Shown one piece after another: positions 1 to 9,342 of a DNA stretch of 20,911 nt (position 1 is the stretch's first letter; every line of letters begins with the position of its first letter). The stretch spans positions 1-20,911 of the forward strand of contig LSSK01001214.1 of the NCBI GenBank assembly GCA_001969505.1, given 5' to 3'. The translations under genes and the position numbers were made by a program. The notes under the pieces are model-generated. The model saw only the letters and a program-made list of their open reading frames with translations. It had not been told where the DNA came from and ran no database searches. Source of the DNA: Zancudomyces culisetae. Its lineage: Eukaryota; Kickxellomycota; Harpellomycetes; Harpellales; Legeriomycetaceae.

Positions 1-1704
1 CTTTTATCGAAAAATATATTATCGCCTACAACGGTGCGGCAAATCTTTGTAAATCTGAACCAGATGGTAGATTTTCAACGGCGATTTCTGATAGGCGTAG
101 AGGCAACAGCACCACAACCAACAAGCGAGCGGAGATTTGGGGCATTGTTTGAGAGTATGGAGGAAGGATTTTCAGTATACGAGCCGTTTATTGTAAACTA
201 CGAGCGGGCAGCCAAGATAATAGTGTCGAACGAACATATGCTTGGACAGCTAAGTCATCTTATAGAGCCACACTACGAACTACCATCAATGTTAATCAAG
301 CCGGTGCAGCGAATATGCAAGTACCCAATCTTAGTGCGCGAGATGCTAAAGTTTTGCAAGGAGTCGGAGGATTCTGCCACCAAACGCGATTTAGAGTTAT
401 GTCTGGAGGTTTCGTCGCGGATAGCCACCCGAGTCAACAGCGCTCAAACACGCGAGGCTAATTTGGTGATAGTAAAGAATCTGCAAGAACGGATTCTGGA
501 TTGGAAAGGATATAGTATTTCTACTTTTGGCGAGCTGCAGCTGCACGATCAGTTTTTGATGTCGACCAGCGACTCGGCTCGCGAACTACAGCTGTACTTA
601 TTTGATCAAATTCTCATTTGCTGCAAAGAAGTGACCGATTCCAACAAGCGCAAATCCACAAGGCAGAGCAACGGAAATATTTTGGCTGCTCAATCCCCCT
701 CCAGCACCTCCAACCTGGGCTTGACTCCGCTCCAGCTCAAGGGCCGCATCTTTCTATACTCTATTAGTCGTGTTATTAATTCTAGTCGTAACAACAATCT
801 ATCGCTTACTGTCTTTTGGCGTGACGTGTTTATGGAAAATTTCAGCTTGAAATGTAGATCTGAAGAGCAACTCAACATTTGGAAAACTACTATGGAACGT
901 TTGATTGATCGCTCCAAAGCTGCTCAAACTACTGAAAAACAGGTTCCTGAAGCTGATCTACCTCCTCTTCCCGATGTAGACAGCAGTCAGGTGGACCGCT
1001 ATACCTCTGACGACGATCTCATCAGGTCACGTGATTTCCCAGATACTCGCAAAACCTACGACGGCTCTTCCTCCGGCCTGATTTCCACCCACAAAGAGAC
1101 TCGTTCGTTCAGCACTGTTTCCAAGTATTCTGCTGCTGGCAGCAATGCCTCTGGTACCGACTCAATGCAGTTTACCATGCCTTACAACACCCCGCCTGTG
1201 CCTCCTATGCCTTCGGCACTTTCGCAGCGTTACACTGCTCCCGAGCTGGCGACGTTCAAGACATCGCAGGGCGTGCGGCCGTTTAAGGTCAAAATTCACT
1301 ACAACGAAGATATGTATATTCTGATTGTTAAAACTACCATTTCATATTCCGAACTTTTAAAGAAAATCGAACACAAAGTTCGACTGTGTTCTGATTTCCA
1401 AGTCCTAGAAGATCACACAAAGGGCTCTCATCAATCGAATGGCACTACTCCCAACTCTGGCCCTGACTCTCCTACCCTTTCTCTCAAGATTCGCTATATG
1501 GATGAGGATGGCGACCTGGTTCTTGTTGCCAGTGACGATGATGTCATGATGGCCTTTGAAAGTGCTTCTCTCGGTTCGGTTCTGCAATCTACCCCCGATA
1601 AACTGCGTTCAGCCTCTCTTATGACCACAAACTCGGTCATTAGCACTACTTCTACAAACAGTACCAGTACTATTCCTACTTTGAATTTGTATGTTAGCCT
1701 TTGA
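1..1704 (+). CDS. CDC24: Cdc24/Scd1-like Rho guanine-nucleotide exchange factor, 5'-truncated
   Basis: This exchange factor activates Cdc42 at sites of polarised growth. The frame is open from base 1, so the start and the N-terminal calponin-homology part lie outside the window; the first in-frame GTG at 34 is internal. Domains in order: the C-terminal half of the DH (RhoGEF) domain, about bases 1-470, with the motifs NLNQMVDFQRRFL and LIKPVQRICKYPILVREML; a PH domain, about 530-910, closing with the usual helix Trp (EEQLNIWKTTMERLI); a Ser/Thr/Pro-rich linker containing PPVPPMP; and a PB1 domain, about 1273-1704. The acidic OPCA loop (RYMDEDGDLVLVASDDD) makes it a type I PB1, the kind that binds the Bem1/Scd2 scaffold in known fungi. 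The protein ends right after the last PB1 strand, as in family members. No intron is needed in the visible part. DH-PH-PB1 is a fungal architecture, which is the best taxonomic clue here. Confidence 0.95.
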   Translation, partial: LLSKNILSPTTVRQIFVNLNQMVDFQRRFLIGVEATAPQPTSERRFGALFESMEEGFSVYEPFIVNYERAAKIIVSNEHMLGQLSHLIEPHYELPSMLIKPVQRICKYPILVREMLKFCKESEDSATKRDLELCLEVSSRIATRVNSAQTREANLVIVKNLQERILDWKGYSISTFGELQLHDQFLMSTSDSARELQLYLFDQILICCKEVTDSNKRKSTRQSNGNILAAQSPSSTSNLGLTPLQLKGRIFLYSISRVINSSRNNNLSLTVFWRDVFMENFSLKCRSEEQLNIWKTTMERLIDRSKAAQTTEKQVPEADLPPLPDVDSSQVDRYTSDDDLIRSRDFPDTRKTYDGSSSGLISTHKETRSFSTVSKYSAAGSNASGTDSMQFTMPYNTPPVPPMPSALSQRYTAPELATFKTSQGVRPFKVKIHYNEDMYILIVKTTISYSELLKKIEHKVRLCSDFQVLEDHTKGSHQSNGTTPNSGPDSPTLSLKIRYMDEDGDLVLVASDDDVMMAFESASLGSVLQSTPDKLRSASLMTTNSVISTTSTNSTSTIPTLNLYVSL

Positions 1705-2063
1705 AATTCTTTCCTGTCTAATTTCTTTTTTCCCTTTTCAATTGTTTATTACATTATTGTTTATATTGTTTTATTTTATTTTTTGTTGTGTTTACCTTTA
1801 TTTATTTAGTGGTGTAAATTATTTTTTAGTCTATTACAAACTTGATGATAAATCTATTTTATACTATATTTGCCATAACTTTTCTTGTAACACTTTTCTC
1901 TAATAACTTCAATTGTCCCCACCTATAAATCTCACACTTTCCAGAATTAATAAATAGTCTGAATTACACATTTACTCTACTGTTAACTACATTATTGCTT
2001 TTAAACTTACCCTAGACTTACTTGGGCTTGTAAACAATTAGCCACGCGAATATTAAATCCAAG
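1705..2063. other. Intergenic: CDC24 3' flank and TCA17 promoter
   Basis: This stretch is T-rich just after the CDC24 stop (many TTTATTT runs). An AATAAA hexamer at 1949-1954 could serve CDC24 polyadenylation, although it lies 245 bp past the stop. No gene or RNA gene is seen. Confidence 0.5.
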
Positions 2064-3136
2064 ATGACTATAAAAGGTGTAGTTATACTAAATGCACAGG
2101 TAAGTTTGCAAACTCGAAATTCCTTTATATAATCGCTTTATCTTCATTTTCATTTACTAGTAATCCCTGTTACACGAATAAAACTATACTCCCCCTTTAG
2201 GATTATCCAATATACACCCGAGTATTCGATTCCGAAACGCACTATAATACGGCCGCAACCCTCCAACAGGAACATAAAGATTTACCCCAACCACCTCATG
2301 GTGATGTTGGTGTTGATGATAACTCCAAGTATTCCCAGGACCACGAGGCTGCGACACGGCGGTACCAGTACATGGCCTATACATGCAGCGATCTTATTAC
2401 AGAAAAGAGTAAGCCCACCCTTTTCTTTTATATTTGTGCTACAACATCCATTGTGATTTCTGGATTGAACTGTATACTCACATTTCTATTAAAACCGCTA
2501 CTACTGCTATGAAAACTCAATAACTATAACCATAACAACAATCGTAATAATACTTTTCGTATCACGGAATTAGCAAGTGCTATAAACATCCAAAATATTG
2601 ATCAATTCCTCGGACTACTGCAATCCATTGGTGCTCTGTCAATGCAAGTTTCTCCTTTTTCTCTTTTACTTCTTACTTTGGCGTTATCAACTGAAACTAT
2701 AAGTTTTATCACGAATGCTACCACATTATCACATACTCTACAGATTAAATGTCAACTCTTTTTTCATTAATGCTATCTATAGATATGGCTACTTGACAAA
2801 TACTAAAATCAAACTCCTGTTGTTTGTGCTCGAATCTTCTCCCATTAACAGCAAAGACATTAAACAAGTAAACCTTCTACTTTTTCTACACCTTTTATTT
2901 TCTTGTAAGCAAAAAAAAAAACAAATATATAATAGAAAAGAATTCTTGTAAATACTAAATAGATACTAAGAAATATTCATTTGGAATATATTTCGCTGGT
3001 CTGTAATCCATTCTATAACACCTCAAACATTCCCTCAAAGGGAACCAATTATGCTATCTCCACCATTATCAACAACAACAACCACAAATCTTTTAACTCA
3101 AAAATCGATAAGATTATCAAATCAGCAAAGTACTAA
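2064..3136 (+). CDS. TCA17: TRAPPC2L/Tca17-like TRAPP complex subunit, five exons
   Basis: Sedlin-fold subunit of the TRAPP vesicle-tethering and Rab-GEF complex at the Golgi. My gene model has exons 2064-2099, 2201-2408, 2574-2643, 2783-2867 and 2963-3136. All phases fit, the coding sum is 573 nt, and the product is 190 aa. Family landmarks appear in order: MTIKGVVILNAQ-DYPIYTR (N-terminal longin strands); RRYQYMAYTCSDLITEK; FLGLL; YGYLTNTKIKLLLFVLESS, which matches the YGYVTNSKVKFVMVVDSS segment of the human protein; and LEYISLVCNPFYN, which matches the conserved CNPFYN. Donors are GTAAGT, GTAAGC, GCAAGT (a GC-AG intron, see findings) and GTAAAC. The protein is about 50 aa longer than human TRAPPC2L, mostly from a hydrophilic insert encoded in exon 2 (about 2240-2345). 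It converges on the CLC gene with 28 bp between stop codons. Family identity is firm; the third intron is the least certain part of the model. Confidence 0.88.
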
Positions 3137-3164
3137 ACCGTCGTAAATATCACTTCACCTGCTC

Positions 3165-5888
3165 CTAGAGAACATTTCCAGCAGCCTCTAGATGGTTTAA
3201 ATATGTGATAAACTGTTTCTTAGACACTATACCCACGTATCTACCTTGCCTCTCAACACATAGATATGAAATACCTAGTCGACAAAACAGTTGACATGCG
3301 ATTTCAACAGGTGTGCAGTCCTTGACTGTTATCGGTGTTTTGTTGATCAGATATGACAAGTCGTGTATATTCATCTTAATACCTATACTTTTGTTTGGAC
3401 TTTTCTTGTCAGTATCAGTATCATTACCATTACCATTATCTTTATCATCTCCACCCCAAATTCCCTTTCCCTTTCCATTCCCCTTTCCATTCTCATTACT
3501 TTTGCCTTTACTACGCTTTTCATTTTTATTATTACCTTTGCATCTAAAGCTGGTTGACAGAATATTAGTATCAAAATTGCATACTGCAGATTGTGGATTT
3601 GAAACCTCTGTCGAAAGATCAGCTATCGCGATTTTGAGTTCCTCACACGAAACCGAACCCAACAATTCGTTGCTACTATTGACCAGCGCAAGCCCGCCGT
3701 CAAAATATCCCAACATGTCTACCGAATACAACAAATTTGCCAGCGATGCAACTGTGTTGAGCTGGTCAACACATATACATGGCAAATTGGCTGTTACCAG
3801 CTGGTCCGCCGTATCCTTTGTAAATGCGTATCGGTTGCGTGCATTGATAAATGGGTACCCATTCAGCTCCATAGTTTTTTCGTAAATGCTCTGCGCATCC
3901 AGCGTTTCCGCCACAAATTTCGATGTCATAATTGCAACCATCACTGGAAGTGTATATGTTAGGGATTCCGTCAGCTCAAACAAAATTACTGCTACCGATA
4001 TCGTGCCGCGTGTTACTCCTGTCAACGCCGCACCTGCACCCACCAACGCGTATACTCCTGGTGTTACACAGTATCCCGATGAATCTCCGCACTGCGGCAA
4101 CACTGACCACCCCAGCTCGTTTGCTGCATACTCTACAAACGTTCCAATCAACCGCCCAAATAGTGCCCCAATCGACATTGACGGCAACACTAGCCCCGAT
4201 GGCACCTTGATCCCAAACGTCACCATTGCCAGAATACCACGCACTATCAACGCAAATATTAGGTTTAGCACCACGCGGTTCATCGGATGGTCTGCTCCCA
4301 CACAAAATACAGACTGCGCCACCTCTCCCGTGCCATCGTCGTCACACTGGCTGAAAAGTTCACCAACCATCTGACCCAGACTCAGTTTTGTTGCTGGATT
4401 ATGATAACATACAGCGAGCGTTAGAACCGTTATTGCTACTACTTCTACGCTCGCGTACTTCTTCAACACACCTAGTCTTCTCCGCAACTTATTGATTCTG
4501 ACATTCACAAATATATATGTTGCACCAAACAGCCCCCCAAATATCCCAATCAGCACAAAAAACGGAAGTTCTACCCACGAGTAGTTGTGGTTGTAAAATA
4601 CCTGAAACATCACAATCTTCCCTGTTCGGAATGGATCGTAAAATCTTAGCACTAGTGCCGCCACAAGCGCACAGAAGTAACTTAACAGCAGGGTTGCATG
4701 ATTGAAAAAGTAGCTGACCTCCTCCAAGCTGAACAGTACACCACCAATTGGCGCCCCAAACGCTACGGATACTCCCGCTGCTGAAGCGGCAGAAATTACC
4801 GCTCGTTTGCCAGATTCATTATAGTCGTATTTTTTGCGGTTCAACCGTGTGCAGATATTTCCGATACACGATGCGATATGTACCATCGGACCTTCTCTTC
4901 CCGCCATTATCCCTGAAGCCACGGAAAAAATTAGACCTGTCGATTTAACCAATAACACTCTGAGCCCCAAAAACTCGTGGATCACAAAGCCACTTAAAAT
5001 ACTCTTGACCTCGGGAATTCCCGACCCGACCCCATAGTATACCTTTTCAGTTTGTTCGTCACGACTGTATCTCAGTCCAACTCTCTGCTCATTGTCTTCG
5101 TTGGCAGTTGTGGTCGGTGACGACGGTTTTCTACGCTCTGATGCATTACGGAGAACTATTTGTGCCGCTATCCAACCAAGAACTGCCCCAATTACAACAA
5201 ACATTAAAAACCCACCATAGTATCCAAAGCCATAGGGCTCTAGCACACTTTCCCAGCTCCTCCATTCAACCTGCCGTGTATTACCATTATCTTTGGCATA
5301 ATCGTTTTTAAAAAAGGTGTTAAAGAAGCTGTGTGCATTTTTGTGGATGAGCTTACGTTCACATTGCTCCTTGCCCAAAAATATGTCGCCACTACAGTAG
5401 CCTACTTTGAGACTCGAGAGATATTCAGTAGTTTGTGAAATCACTCCAGCAAATATCCCACACCCTACCCCTACTATTGCCGCCAAACCCCAATCCTCAA
5501 TCTTGTCCCAACTCTTTTTATATGAACTATCGTTTATCACCAGCGCTTTCAGTCGGTCCTGTTCCTTTTTCGCATCCTCCAACCAATCAATTGTGGTATA
5601 TGATTCGTACCATATGCGCTCCCCTGTTTGCTTGTCACGTGTGTTTCGGGTATGCATAGAAACAGGGACAGCCTCCGCTGATTTTTGACCGCGGCTATGC
5701 CCTACGCTATGCGAAAGCGAGGTTGCTCTTTGATATTTTACTCCACTATTCCTGTCACGGTCCCTGGCTCTCTGGTTATCATTGGTATTGGAATTTGTAT
5801 CTTCTATACTGTAATTGCTTTTTTTGTTTTTATTCAAGGGTAATAGCGAACCGTAGCTGGAAAAATGTGTGTTTTTTAGGCGGTTCAT
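3165..5888 (-). CDS. GEF1: CLC-family chloride/proton exchanger (Gef1/ClC-3-4-5 type)
   Basis: Intracellular membrane CLC protein of 907 aa that acidifies and supplies chloride to Golgi, endosome or vacuole compartments in studied fungi. It starts at MNRLKNTHF (AAAAATGA context). The cytosolic N-terminus holds the TIDW motif (residues 99-102) typical of the ClC-3/4/5 and Gef1 class. Signature motifs are GSGIPE (288-293), GREGP (330-334, gating Glu332), the SLEE helix-H motif (387-390, where Glu390 corresponds to the internal proton glutamate) and GIKVPSG (559-565). Both glutamates are present, so a 2Cl-/H+ exchanger is expected rather than a channel. Two CBS domains follow (about 690-757 and 845-903). 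Between them lies an extra Lys/Asn/Gly/Asp-rich insert (about 784-832). The intronless gene matches the usual length of the family. The several long frames antisense to it are shadows. Confidence 0.97.
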   Translation of the reverse strand: MNRLKNTHFSSYGSLLPLNKNKKSNYSIEDTNSNTNDNQRARDRDRNSGVKYQRATSLSHSVGHSRGQKSAEAVPVSMHTRNTRDKQTGERIWYESYTTIDWLEDAKKEQDRLKALVINDSSYKKSWDKIEDWGLAAIVGVGCGIFAGVISQTTEYLSSLKVGYCSGDIFLGKEQCERKLIHKNAHSFFNTFFKNDYAKDNGNTRQVEWRSWESVLEPYGFGYYGGFLMFVVIGAVLGWIAAQIVLRNASERRKPSSPTTTANEDNEQRVGLRYSRDEQTEKVYYGVGSGIPEVKSILSGFVIHEFLGLRVLLVKSTGLIFSVASGIMAGREGPMVHIASCIGNICTRLNRKKYDYNESGKRAVISAASAAGVSVAFGAPIGGVLFSLEEVSYFFNHATLLLSYFCALVAALVLRFYDPFRTGKIVMFQVFYNHNYSWVELPFFVLIGIFGGLFGATYIFVNVRINKLRRRLGVLKKYASVEVVAITVLTLAVCYHNPATKLSLGQMVGELFSQCDDDGTGEVAQSVFCVGADHPMNRVVLNLIFALIVRGILAMVTFGIKVPSGLVLPSMSIGALFGRLIGTFVEYAANELGWSVLPQCGDSSGYCVTPGVYALVGAGAALTGVTRGTISVAVILFELTESLTYTLPVMVAIMTSKFVAETLDAQSIYEKTMELNGYPFINARNRYAFTKDTADQLVTANLPCICVDQLNTVASLANLLYSVDMLGYFDGGLALVNSSNELLGSVSCEELKIAIADLSTEVSNPQSAVCNFDTNILSTSFRCKGNNKNEKRSKGKSNENGKGNGKGKGIWGGDDKDNGNGNDTDTDKKSPNKSIGIKMNIHDLSYLINKTPITVKDCTPVEIACQLFCRLGISYLCVERQGRYVGIVSKKQFITYLNHLEAAGNVL

Positions 5889-7164
5889 TTTTACTGCTGC
5901 ATTCTATTCTAATTGCAATAACATTTGACTGTGTATCTGTTGTTTTTTGATATGGTGGTTTATATTACACTAGATTTCGACTTTGCTGGTTATATATTTG
6001 CTTTCTAAACACCGTTTACACAATCAAACATCTAGCTTTATTCCCGTTAAATTAAGGCCCAATCCGGACTCAGGCCTTTTGTATTCTTTTTGTAAAAAAA
6101 ATAATAATAAAAGGAAATGGTGATTTAGCACAGGTTACAATTTGGCGAGAAACGTGGATTTAGGATTGTTAAATAACATTGCTTGTTACATGTTGTCACC
6201 ATTATTTTCTTTTACTAAAACTCCTTTCAAGCCAAAATGCAAGCAAACAATTGTAAAGCAGGTGCCGAGCCCCCCCCACCCCTCTCACATCATTTTTATC
6301 CCTCATACCACCCACACCACTCCATTTAACCTGAGACCCCAGACCTCAGACCACATAGTTTATATCCCCTTCTTTTTATTTTGTGTAATCCTGTTTGTAA
6401 GTCATGGCCATATCAGTTATAGTCAATCTGAGACTGAAATTTGTTTCACTACATTATCTATTTATGATATCGTGTAATTCTGTTCAGGATTTACTTATCT
6501 TCTATCCAGCACCATCCCCAACATGTGGCGTTGGTCTTGGGTCGCTACCAAAACGCAGGAACGTAGGGGTGAAGAACTAGAAAAGTCCGTGGTAATAATT
6601 TTGGTTCCGTCTGTCTTCATCACATTTTTTCTTTTTTCTCTATTCTCATAACAACAATTGTAAATTCTCAAGGGAAATTGATAAACCAAAAAAAAAACAG
6701 GACACTTCAACTAACCACAACTTTTATTCATCATCAGAAGTATGATGTTTTCATCCAGATTCGCACTTTGACTAAAATATATTGCGAACCAAAACATCCC
6801 TGCATACAGATTTGTATTCAATAGCAAACCTTTAGGTTAGAAATGCAAGACTACGCCACCCATCCACCATATAATAAAATGTTGAATTAGATACTTTAGC
6901 AATTAGTATGTATCTCAAACCAACGTACTCACAATGATTTACTCATAATAGCCCCACTTGACAAAGTGTAATCAAAGTAGACAGTGATAATTGAATAACT
7001 TTGAGTAAACACGCCTTCACTTGCAACCCTCCGCAGCATACTCCAAATTGTACGCTGTATTATATTAGTTTCCGGGCAGAAAACTAATGATTCCACACAC
7101 AACGCGTTTAACCAATCAAATTATATATAAAATATATTTTTGCTATTTTTGAGGGAGATGCCTG
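5889..7164. other. Intergenic: CLC promoter side and WD40-gene 3' flank
   Basis: This 1.28-kb gap contains no family I recognise. It holds a C-rich stretch (6262-6360) with three AGACC copies at 7-bp spacing (6334, 6341, 6348), a 42-codon plus-strand ORF with a membrane segment (6523-6651, listed separately) and a possible two-exon 55-codon minus-strand ORF (7039-6933 joined to 6771-6711, GTGAGT donor). The ORF of about 110 codons at 6142-6477 has no ATG at its 5' end and looks like chance. Confidence 0.4.
6523..6651 (+). CDS. Candidate 42-aa single-pass membrane micro-ORF
   Basis: Not recognised. The ATG opens MWRWSWVATKTQERRGEELE, a Trp- and charge-rich head, followed by one hydrophobic stretch rich in Val, Ile, Leu and Phe that runs almost to the stop (about residues 22-42). 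The head is clearly GC-richer than its surroundings, which hints at coding or other selected sequence. A pyrimidine-AG (TCTATCCAG) just upstream at 6501-6509 could be a splice acceptor, so this may be the last exon of a longer gene whose first exon I could not fix. An overlapping ORF of 58 codons (ATG at 6404) and a minus-strand frame (6495-6710) compete for the same bases. It may equally be chance. Confidence 0.22.
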   Translation: MWRWSWVATKTQERRGEELEKSVVIILVPSVFITFFLFSLFS

Positions 7165-9342
7165 TTAGTAGTCAGGTAAGAAAAGCATATTCGAATACGC
7201 ACTAGGTTGCCACAGTACAATATTACCATCGGCCCCTGCGGTACACCCTTGCACCTTGTAACAATGCGTACTGACTGCGTACACACGGTCACTATGCCCC
7301 TCTCCCAACCGCTGCGACATGACTGTATTGCTGCTCTGTGAATCCGTTAAATAGTAGTATCTGCTGTTGGTCGTTTGGCTGTAAGCACCACCACTGCTGT
7401 TATTAACGTTGATTCCGCTATTGAGATTGCCAGAAATGGCATCACTACCACTACCGTCCCCATTAATATTGCTGAAAGCGCTCGGCTTGGCGCTTTGGTT
7501 TGTTTGTGTTGATGTAGGTGTGGAGGAGTCAGAAGAAGGAGAGTGGGATGATTGTGTGTTTCCACTAACACCTTTGTTTTCACCACCATCCTCAGCTGTT
7601 ATCCCTTTAGCCCCTAACGTTCTGATTCTATAGACATACGCAACGGGCTCGGCGGATCCAGAAAGTAATAATAGTGAACTCGACAAATCCTTTTCAATGG
7701 TTTTGCTCGCTCGGTCGTCATATCGATCGACATCGTGCGATACCATCACATTACGTGCTATTGATTGAACGGCAATGTTGCTGAAAAACGCGCTCTTGAT
7801 GGGCCAGTTGCTCGTTTGTACTCCACGGATTTGCTCGAGTAGTCGTGGCTTAGGTACACTCTGGCCGAGCGAAGAATAAGAATAATAATCCGTCAGTCGG
7901 TCGTAGATTCGCAATACATTATCGTAGCAGTTGACGCTAATATAAGCTGTATTTTCCTGCTGAATAAACGCCAGGTGGCTTATTGCACACCCTACCGAAA
8001 CCAGCGTACTCATCACGCCGCTCCTTCCCGCTGGTTTGCGCAAGTCAAGTAATGACACGTGACCACCCAAATCAGATGACAACATTTGATGTGCGTTTCC
8101 AAGTCGTTGCAATGCTGTTACGCCACCACCGCTACATCGCCCTAGTTCCATCACACTTGTGGTTCCTGCCCTTCCATCAAACAAGTCAATACTGCCATTG
8201 CTTTGGCCACATACAAGCCCCCCATCCATGTATGCCAGTGATTGTACTAGCGTCTCCGCCCGCATAGTAACCATTGGCTGAGCCTTGCTTACATCCCACT
8301 CAAAAATCTGACGATCAAATCCCCCGCTCGCCACTACCTCGCTACTATCGTGCTTCCACCGCACTACACTAACCGCCTGTTTGTGGCCCTCCATACATTC
8401 AAGCTGTTTTAGGTCATTGACATCCCAAATCCGCACTGTTCGATCAAATGAACCCGACGCTATCCACTCTTCTTGTTGACTACCTGTATATTCTACTGTG
8501 TATATCGCTCCTGTGTGTCCTGTGAGCTCCCCCGCAGTCACAAACTGCTTACCTCTTTTCTCCGAACCCTTCTCAATACTTACATTTGCACTGCCATTAC
8601 CATTGTTACTCACACTATTACTTTCTCTACCCACACTGCCCTTTTCTCGCCCCATATCTTCCTCTAGTTTCACTGTGTCATTTACTCCCATTACCTCACT
8701 TGCTCTCTCTCTTCCGCTATGCTTTCGCACCCCTTTTTCTGGTGCCTTTTTTCTTTCATTTTGATTCGCCACTTCGCTAAGCCTTGTATCCGTATTCGCT
8801 TCTTCAGAAAAATTACTGCTTATCTGCTCTAGTTTGGTCGTATTCTCACTGCTACCAAATCTTTGGTCCTTTTTGAGCTGCTGATTAGTTTGCACAGTAT
8901 TACCCTCCTCATTTGGTACCAAGGACCTGTTGACGGCAGAACTATCATTCAGGTTTCCCACCATCGTGTGACTATTACTATTCCTCCTGTTACTGCTACT
9001 ACCACTGTTGTGCTCGTTGTCATTGGTACTGGTGCCATTGTTAATACTACCATTGTTGATATTGCTACTGTCATCTTTGCCATCGCCATTGATATTTTTG
9101 GCTGTATATTTTTCATTTCGCATATTTCTATCATATAGCGATACAGACATTGCGTTTTCTCTATTACTAGAGCTTCGTGAATAACGCATCGTCATTTCAT
9201 AGTTCCGAAGTTTCAACAGGCGATTTTCTCTCTCTAATTCATCAAGACGGCTCTTTAGACTGCCGATTTCTCTCCGCAGCTTTTCGATCTCTTCCTGGTC
9301 CAAATCTGCTCGTGAGTCAAATCTCTCCAACGAGTCTTCCAT
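7165..9342 (-). CDS. Coiled-coil/WD40-repeat protein, family unidentified
   Basis: A 725-aa protein whose specific family I cannot name. The N-terminus (about 14-50) is a Leu/Glu/Arg coiled coil with leucine spacing (EEIEKLRREIGSLKSRLDEL). It is followed by about 215 residues of Asn/Ser/Gly/Glu-rich linker, then WD40 repeats from about 271 to the end. The first two are textbook: GHTGAIYTVEY...ASGSFDRTVRIWDV (276-308) and GHKQAVSVVRW...ASGGFDRQIFEWDV (319-351). Weaker repeats follow (GSIDLFDGR, GHVSLLDLRKP, NVLRIYDR), and the last closes with GHSDRVYAV...AGADGNIVLWQP (682-713). A Ser/Asn/Gly/Thr-rich insert of about 90 residues (about 577-665) splits the C-terminal blades. Coil-linker-propeller order resembles Atg16 or Tup1, but no diagnostic motif of either was seen. 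It probably acts as an oligomeric scaffold. The start has a strong AAAATGG context and no intron is apparent. Confidence 0.88.
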   Translation of the reverse strand: MEDSLERFDSRADLDQEEIEKLRREIGSLKSRLDELERENRLLKLRNYEMTMRYSRSSSNRENAMSVSLYDRNMRNEKYTAKNINGDGKDDSSNINNGSINNGTSTNDNEHNSGSSSNRRNSNSHTMVGNLNDSSAVNRSLVPNEEGNTVQTNQQLKKDQRFGSSENTTKLEQISSNFSEEANTDTRLSEVANQNERKKAPEKGVRKHSGRERASEVMGVNDTVKLEEDMGREKGSVGRESNSVSNNGNGSANVSIEKGSEKRGKQFVTAGELTGHTGAIYTVEYTGSQQEEWIASGSFDRTVRIWDVNDLKQLECMEGHKQAVSVVRWKHDSSEVVASGGFDRQIFEWDVSKAQPMVTMRAETLVQSLAYMDGGLVCGQSNGSIDLFDGRAGTTSVMELGRCSGGGVTALQRLGNAHQMLSSDLGGHVSLLDLRKPAGRSGVMSTLVSVGCAISHLAFIQQENTAYISVNCYDNVLRIYDRLTDYYSYSSLGQSVPKPRLLEQIRGVQTSNWPIKSAFFSNIAVQSIARNVMVSHDVDRYDDRASKTIEKDLSSSLLLLSGSAEPVAYVYRIRTLGAKGITAEDGGENKGVSGNTQSSHSPSSDSSTPTSTQTNQSAKPSAFSNINGDGSGSDAISGNLNSGINVNNSSGGAYSQTTNSRYYYLTDSQSSNTVMSQRLGEGHSDRVYAVSTHCYKVQGCTAGADGNIVLWQPSAYSNMLFLPDY

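Noticed and set aside
2184-2384. 66-codon minus-strand frame
   Set aside because: It lies antisense to exon 2 of the TCA17 homologue, which family alignment supports.
3313-4374. Long plus-strand frames antisense to the CLC gene
   Set aside because: They mirror the codon structure of a well-supported CLC coding sequence, show no domain, and their compositions are those expected of a complementary frame.
6142-6477. 111-codon plus-strand frame
   Set aside because: It begins at TTG, contains a C-rich low-complexity stretch, and has no family motif or splice support.
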